Shown in pieces: positions 9,691 through 16,548 of a DNA stretch of 17,500 nucleotides (the first letter of the stretch is position 1; each line of letters begins with the position of its first letter). A program made the translations under genes and the position numbers. The DNA is from Salpingoeca rosetta (taxonomy: Eukaryota > Opisthokonta > Choanoflagellata > Craspedida > Salpingoecidae): the NCBI RefSeq assembly GCF_000188695.1, contig NW_004754903.1, positions 756,930-774,429 of the forward strand, written 5' to 3'. Under the pieces are notes generated by a model, which ran no database searches, was not told the origin of the DNA, and worked only from the letters and a program-made list of their open reading frames with translations.

Positions 9691-10639
9691 TTCGGTTTTT
9701 GCACCCGTTCACCCCGTCGTTGTGTGATCTGCGTCAAATTGGTTGCACAGGTACCCCTACTGGTCAGGTTCAACCATCTACCGGGTACGTGAGGCTTGTG
9801 ATGGGGTCTTCATGTAGCATTGGTGTGGTTGTTATCTTTCACCTTTCAGCTGTTCAGGCACTCTCTCTTTCTTCTCTCTTGCTGGCATACATGTGTGTGT
9901 CTGTCTACCTGCATTGTGCCCGTGTCTTACTGCCTCTCTCACTCACACACACATACTCTACACACACACACACTCACACACACGCACACACACACACACA
10001 CATGCACACACTCACTCACACACACTCACACACACACTCACACACACTCTACACACGCACCAACTGGCACTTGCAGTACACGTGGAAGGGCTACTACATT
10101 GGCGCGTTCAATGCCGTGAATGGTGTTGGGAGCATCCGCCAGCTGTGGGGATCCCCCGACTCGCCCCACTACTACCTGGCTGCCAGCAACTACATCTACA
10201 AGGCCACGTGGCCGCAGAACCAGCTCGTGTGGTCCTACAACCTTGGCACGACTGCTGGCGGTGTCACCACGCACGGCGACAGCGTGTATGCTATGCGAGC
10301 AACGACCAACCTCGTGTATGTGCTGCGCGCGACGGATGGCGAGCTGCAGCGCACGTTCAACCTGGACTCGTCGAGCGGCGATAACTTCTCCAACATGTTC
10401 GGTGGCTTGGTTGCTGTCAAGGGCAGGCTGTTCCGTGGCGGCAGAGACAACGCCAGGTTCTACAGGTCAGTCGGCGGTAGTGTTGCGATATGTGTGATAG
10501 TGTGATAGTGTGAACATGCGTGGACGCGTGTGTGTCTGTGTATGCATGTGTATCCCATGCGTCATGCGTAACAACGACCCTCATGGTACATCCTATGTGT
10601 ATGTTTGCGCGCGCACACACACACACACACACACACGCA

Positions 10640-10698
<59 letters not shown>

Positions 10699-11292
10699 CC
10701 AACCAACCAGGCGGTGGCCACGACCTTCGTTTCTACTCCAACTGTGAGCGCGTTAGCACAAACCCCAACAGCTATCGAATCGACACCGGAGGTTACTCCA
10801 ACTCCTGGGCAACCGGCTCCAGCAGCATCTACGTCGATGAGATGGAGGTGTTCTACCTGACCGAGGACGCGTATGACCCGTGCGATGGTATTGTGTGCCC
10901 AACGAACCCGTGCACCCCCACCAACGTGTGCCAGCTTGGTGTGTGCGTGTCCACCACCATCCCTGACGGCACCCCCTGCGACGATGGCGACGCCACGACG
11001 GCGTTTGACGCATGTGTCGCTGGCCAGTGCGTGGGTGCTGCGCGGTACTCCAACACGTCCTCCTACACCCTCGACGACCTCCACCCCGGACGCACATACG
11101 CCGTGCAGGTGCAGGCGTACACCAGCATTGGCGGCGGTCCGCTCAGCGATGCCGTTCACGGCACCACACTCGAGGCGCCACCATCGTCTGGCCCTGTGGA
11201 CGTCGCCGGCACAGCACTGTCTGATTCGAAGATTAAGCTCACATGGAACGCACCAGCCAACCCGACACACAACGGCCGCCTTCTTGGCTACG

Positions 11293-11332
<40 letters not shown>

Positions 11333-13358
11333 TTTGTTTGTGTGTGTGCCTGCATGTGTTTTGCTGTCTTGTGTTTCCGTTTGTGGTTGCTTGGCACTGA
11401 ACCAGCTTTCAGCTTTGGCCGTGTTCACTTGTTCACCTCCACCGCTGTCTCCCACCACTCACTTCAGGTGTACATTGCCTCTGCTGGCGGCCCGGCCGCG
11501 TTCGTGACGAGTCTCAACTACTACACCTTCACGGTCACGGGCCTGCTGCCTTACACGGAGTACACCTTCTACCTGACCACGTTCAACGGTGCTGGTGCGT
11601 CACCGCCATCCGAGAGCATCACTGTGCGAACACAGGAGGCACCGCCCGGCCCACCATCCAACGTGCAGGCTGACGAGGAGCTCTCTGACAACGGCGAGGT
11701 GATCACCGTCAGCTGGCAGCCGCCGTACGAACCAAACGGCATCGTCATCAAGTACACCATCTACTACCAGAAGTGAGTGATTTTGTGTATGTGTGTGTGT
11801 GTGTGTGATTTAGCGCTTGGATGCACTCTTTACGCCATGCTCACACGTGGCGATTCCTCTCTTGTCCGAATCATCGTCGTCCCCTCAGGCTCGGTGGCAC
11901 GTGGCAGTCCGTGACCACGTCCAGTGGCAGTGTGCGGTCCGTTGAGATTGATGGCCTGGACCCCATCTCCACCTATGTGGTGCAGGTGTCTGCGTGGACA
12001 GCAGCTGGCGAGGGCGAGCGCAGCAACACCATCGCGCCCACCACCGGTCAAGGCATTCCCCGCACGCCGCCCGACAACGTCGACGCCAACGCTCTCAGCA
12101 AGACGGCCATCAAGGTGTGTGTGTGTGTATGTATGTATGTACTAGTTGCACTGCCTCGCTCACTGACAACACCACTCATTCCCCACTTCCCACCACCCCA
12201 CCGCGCCCACCAGGTGACGTATGACCTGCCGCCGTCGGATGAGGGCGAAGTCGTCGAGTACAGCATCTACTACACACCAGGTGCGCTGGTGCATGATGGA
12301 TGGTGCGAATTGTTTGAACCAATCACATGTCGGGACTGATGCTCTCGTGCTTACATCGTCAGTCGACATGAGCATTATGCCATTCGTCACCTCACAGTGT
12401 CACTACGTGGCTGTGTGTATGTGTCCTTGTACTGAACCCCAGAGCCACTTCCTTCCTCATGTGAGGAAATCAGCTGTCACGCTCGCGACACCTGCCACGA
12501 TGTTGGCGAATGCATCCACGATCCATTCGTAAGTATGTGTGTGTCTGTGTGTTCGCACGGAAGAGTCGCACGAGCGCCAGCACCAGCACATACGCACACA
12601 TGCACATGTGATTGTGTTCGCGCGCACTAATGACTCCTGCATGTCCTTGTCCAGTATGGTCCAATGTGCACCGCTCCGGCCAAGCGCGATGGCACCGAGT
12701 GCGACGACGGCGACGACAGGTGAGCCGGGACCCTTGTCGTTGTCATCGTGCACTCTCGCAGGACATGCGTAGAACGAGCATGCAGTTGTGCGTTTGTGGT
12801 GCCTGCCTTCACTGTAGCTCTCATACGCCATGTACGCACGCGCGCGCACACACACACACACACGCACATGCACCTACACACACATAATACAACGCGCTCA
12901 CAACGTACCTACACGCCGCATGTGGCCGGCTTGCAGCACTGGCTTTGACACGTGCGTGATGGGGCAGTGTCGCAGCGTGCCGCGGCCCCAGCCCGTGTCT
13001 CCAGTCACGTCGACGTTCAGCGGCACGTGGTCGACACGCAGTTACGGCATGGCATACAACCCGCGCCGCAACGAGTGGTGGTTCCCCGAGTACACATCTT
13101 CGTCCACAGGCACGGTCGTTTACCGGTGAGTGGGGCTGCTGTTACAGGGGGGAGGCATTGTGTGTGCTTCCACGCTCCGTGTCATGCACGCACAACCAGA
13201 CTTTTCGCACTCTCGCACATTTTCTCACATCCTGTCCATTGCATCGCGTTGTGTTGTGTTCCGCTGCCGGTATCAGGTACTCTGCCGACGATCTGACGAC
13301 GCTCGTTGGCCGCTTCCGCATCCAACAGCGCCGATACGTGAGTCGCATTGCTGGAGTT

Positions 13359-13435
<77 letters not shown>

Positions 13436-14076
13436 CGCTGTGGCATCACACATGGCATCCTCAACCGTCTCCTCTCACTTCTCATTCCACACAAATGCCC
13501 TGCACTTTTTCTTCTTGGTTGCGTGCTTGCAGCTGATGCAAATATGGGTGCACGTGGATGAAACGTACCTGCTCAACACCTACACGGACAACTACGTCTA
13601 CCGCTACGGCCCCTTCCCTCTCGTGACGGTGAGCATGCATGCTTGTGTCTGCGCGCCTGCGTGTGTGTGTGTGTGTTTGTTCGTGTGTTTGCCAGTGTGT
13701 GTGTGAAAATGCGTGTGTGTGTTTGATTGATTGCTTGTTTGTGTCTGTGTGTCTGTGTGTGTATGTTCGAACGTGTTTGTGGCGGTTGTGCGTCGTGCAA
13801 GCAACCACACGTGCACCACCATGACCATACACTCACGCGTCGATGCTTACCATGGCGTCAACCTATGCCCTGCAATACTTCTTCCGCCTCCCCTTGCCAC
13901 AGCAACTCTGGGCGTACAACTTTGGCACGACCGTTGGCGGTGTGTCGCTGCACGATGGTGTCGTGTATGCCATGCAGAGCGGCAGCTACAACATCCGCGT
14001 CCTCGACTGGGAGACGGGCCAACTCCAGCGCTCTTTCTCGTCAGTGCATTCGGAGGCACTTCCTCTGTGTACCTGC

Positions 14077-14126
<50 letters not shown>

Positions 14127-16460
14127 TGCGTGTGAGTGTGGTGTGTACCTGCTCCGTGTGTGTGTGTGTGTGTGTGTTTGTGTTTGTGTTTGTGTCGTCG
14201 TACTCAACTTGGACTTAGCGTGCTTGCTGTCGTCTCACGAACGCCACTCTTCCTTCCACGCCCTGCTCCCCCCGCACACCACGAACAGGCTGAGCGGCTC
14301 GCCTCAAGGGTTCTCCAACATCTACGGCACATTTGCAGTCGTGAGCAACAAGATCTTCGTCGGCGACTACAACGACAACGACATGTACCGGTGAGCGTGA
14401 TGGCTCTTGTGTTGCTGTTGTGTGGTCATGTTAGTGAACTGTGCTTCTGCTGTGTAACGATGCGCCTGCATGCATGCACACGCATTCAAGCAAGCACACG
14501 CTCATACGCGCGCACACACAATTCACACACACGCGCGTTTGCCTTGCCACTGTGCCGTTTAGATTTGATCTTCAAACGTATCAGTACGACAACGTGCATT
14601 GGACGGCCTCGTACCAGACACAAAAGCTTGGCTTTGACGGCCAGCATCTCTGCATCGCTTCAGGGGATCCTGTCGAATGCTGGAGAAGTGAGTCGCCGCG
14701 CTCTCGCTTGTTTGGCTTCATTTTCTGTCTCATGGCTCTGGCCACGGGTTACATCTGCATCTGTGTCATGCTTGTCTCTTTGCTATCTCCGATACATGCC
14801 CTCATCCCTTCAACTCATCATCACTTCAACCCCTCGGCCAACGCCACCCCCGTCTTGTTCACCGCACGTGATCACCGCAGTTGTGGACGAGAATGTGTAC
14901 GGCGACCGCACCGTCATCTCTGCCAATGCGCCGGCACAGGCCATCATGGGCTCTGAGATCCTGACAAAGGACATGAACCTGGCCATCTCCAAAGAGGTGT
15001 CGCCCAACAGCGATTCGAGCTTCAAGCTCTGCTTCCGCGCATCAGACCACGGCTTCTCCGGCTCCACCTTCCACGCGCGCTGCGACAACAAGGGCCAGAC
15101 GGTTGTCGTTGTCCGTTCGACAGAGGGCAGCCCGCAGGGACCGCGCGTATTTGGCGCCTTTGCTCCCAACAGCTGGCGGTCCGACACGTCCACGTATCTC
15201 CGTGCCGATGATGCCTTCCTCTTCCGTTTTGTCAACAACGGCCAATTCGAGCGCACAGATCTCCTCAACTATCCGGAGTACGCCCAGTACACGCGCCCAG
15301 GCTACTGCCCTGAGTTCGGTTCGTTGTCGTCGTATTTGTGTTTGTGCATGTATCTTGTGTTGGTGTTGATGGGCTCGGTTGCTCTTGCCTTCGTTGCTGG
15401 CGTGCGCAAGTCCGTTTGCACACACACACATGCACTCACACACATGCACTCACACACACGCACTCACTCACTCACCTTGCCTCACTCACTCACTCACTCA
15501 CTCACTCACTCACTCACTCACTCACTCACTCACTCACTCATTGACGCACATGCAGGCAACTCTGATTTCCGCATGTCAACGGACTGCCGGTCCGGATACA
15601 CCAGCACGAATGCTTACACGTGAGTTTAATGCATGCAGTTGTGTTTGGACTTCAATGCATCTGTGCTGCAACAAATGTTGTCATTTCCTCATACTCATCG
15701 CCATCCATGCTGTTGCGTGTATCCGTGCTATTGCTGAGCGCAGTGTGCACCAGAGCAGCAGCACGTACAACAACGAGTGGTTGACTGGCTCCTACAACAG
15801 CTGGCAAGTGGATGACGTCGAGGTCTTCTACCGCGTCGACGAGTCCGCAGATCCATGCTTCGACGTGGTGCGTACAGCAGCGCTCGCGTGCACTTGACAC
15901 GTCATTGTGAGCGAATGTGGGGGTTGCGTTTGTCCATGTTGCCAGTGTCACGAATCCCTTCGTGTCAATCTCATCCTCGTGTGCATCATGCATTGTCCAA
16001 ACAACACAGACATGTGATCCACCAATGGGTCAGTGCAAACTGCCCGGTCGCTGCGTCAGCGGCGAGTGCGTCTATGATGTCGCCCCGAATGGCACCCCAT
16101 GCAACGACGGTCAGTATTGCGAAGTGTGTGTGTGGGAGGGGGGAATCTATGCGTTTGAGAGCATCGAGTCGCCATTGCACGCCTCCTCGTTCCTCACCAA
16201 CAAACACACAAACGTGCCACTCCCCTCCGAACAACGCACCCTTTGCAGGCGACGATGCGACGGTGTTTGACACGTGCCAGGACACCGTCTGCGTTGGCCG
16301 CCATCCCGTCATCACGGAGGACAACCAGCACACGTTCACTGGCCTCAACCCGTACACCACCTACGCCTTCCGTGTGGCTGCCCGCACCGTCCGCGGTCAG
16401 GGCCCGGCCTCTGACGCCGTCCGCGCCCGCACTCTCTCCGGCACCCCAACAGGTTGGCGC

Positions 16461-16548
<88 letters not shown>

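Larger units (their letters stand above)
9466..10465 (+). other. Beta-propeller-like domain, copy 2 (C-terminal end missing)
   Basis: Exons 8-10 repeat the copy 1 pattern: [83 protein letters not shown] and a closing FYR. The segment matching exon 6 of copy 1 and exon 22 of copy 3 is absent before the next recognised domain. Confidence 0.65.
13010..14687 (+). other. Beta-propeller-like domain, copy 3
   Basis: Exons 17-22 encode a divergent copy: [96 protein letters not shown] and [13 protein letters not shown]. It has more introns than copies 1 and 2. The last exon (14563-14687) leads into the TLDc-like domain and has no equivalent in copy 2. Confidence 0.65.

Noticed and set aside
10465..10747. 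Treating exon 11 as the start of a separate gene
   Set aside because: Exon 11 begins mid-domain (TLDc C-terminus) right after an acceptor, with no start codon or signal peptide. The FN3-3 second half in it matches the first half upstream.
15476..15541. (CACT)n array as a telomere or CRISPR-like repeat
   Set aside because: It is a pure tetranucleotide array without spacers, inside an intron, and not a telomeric motif.
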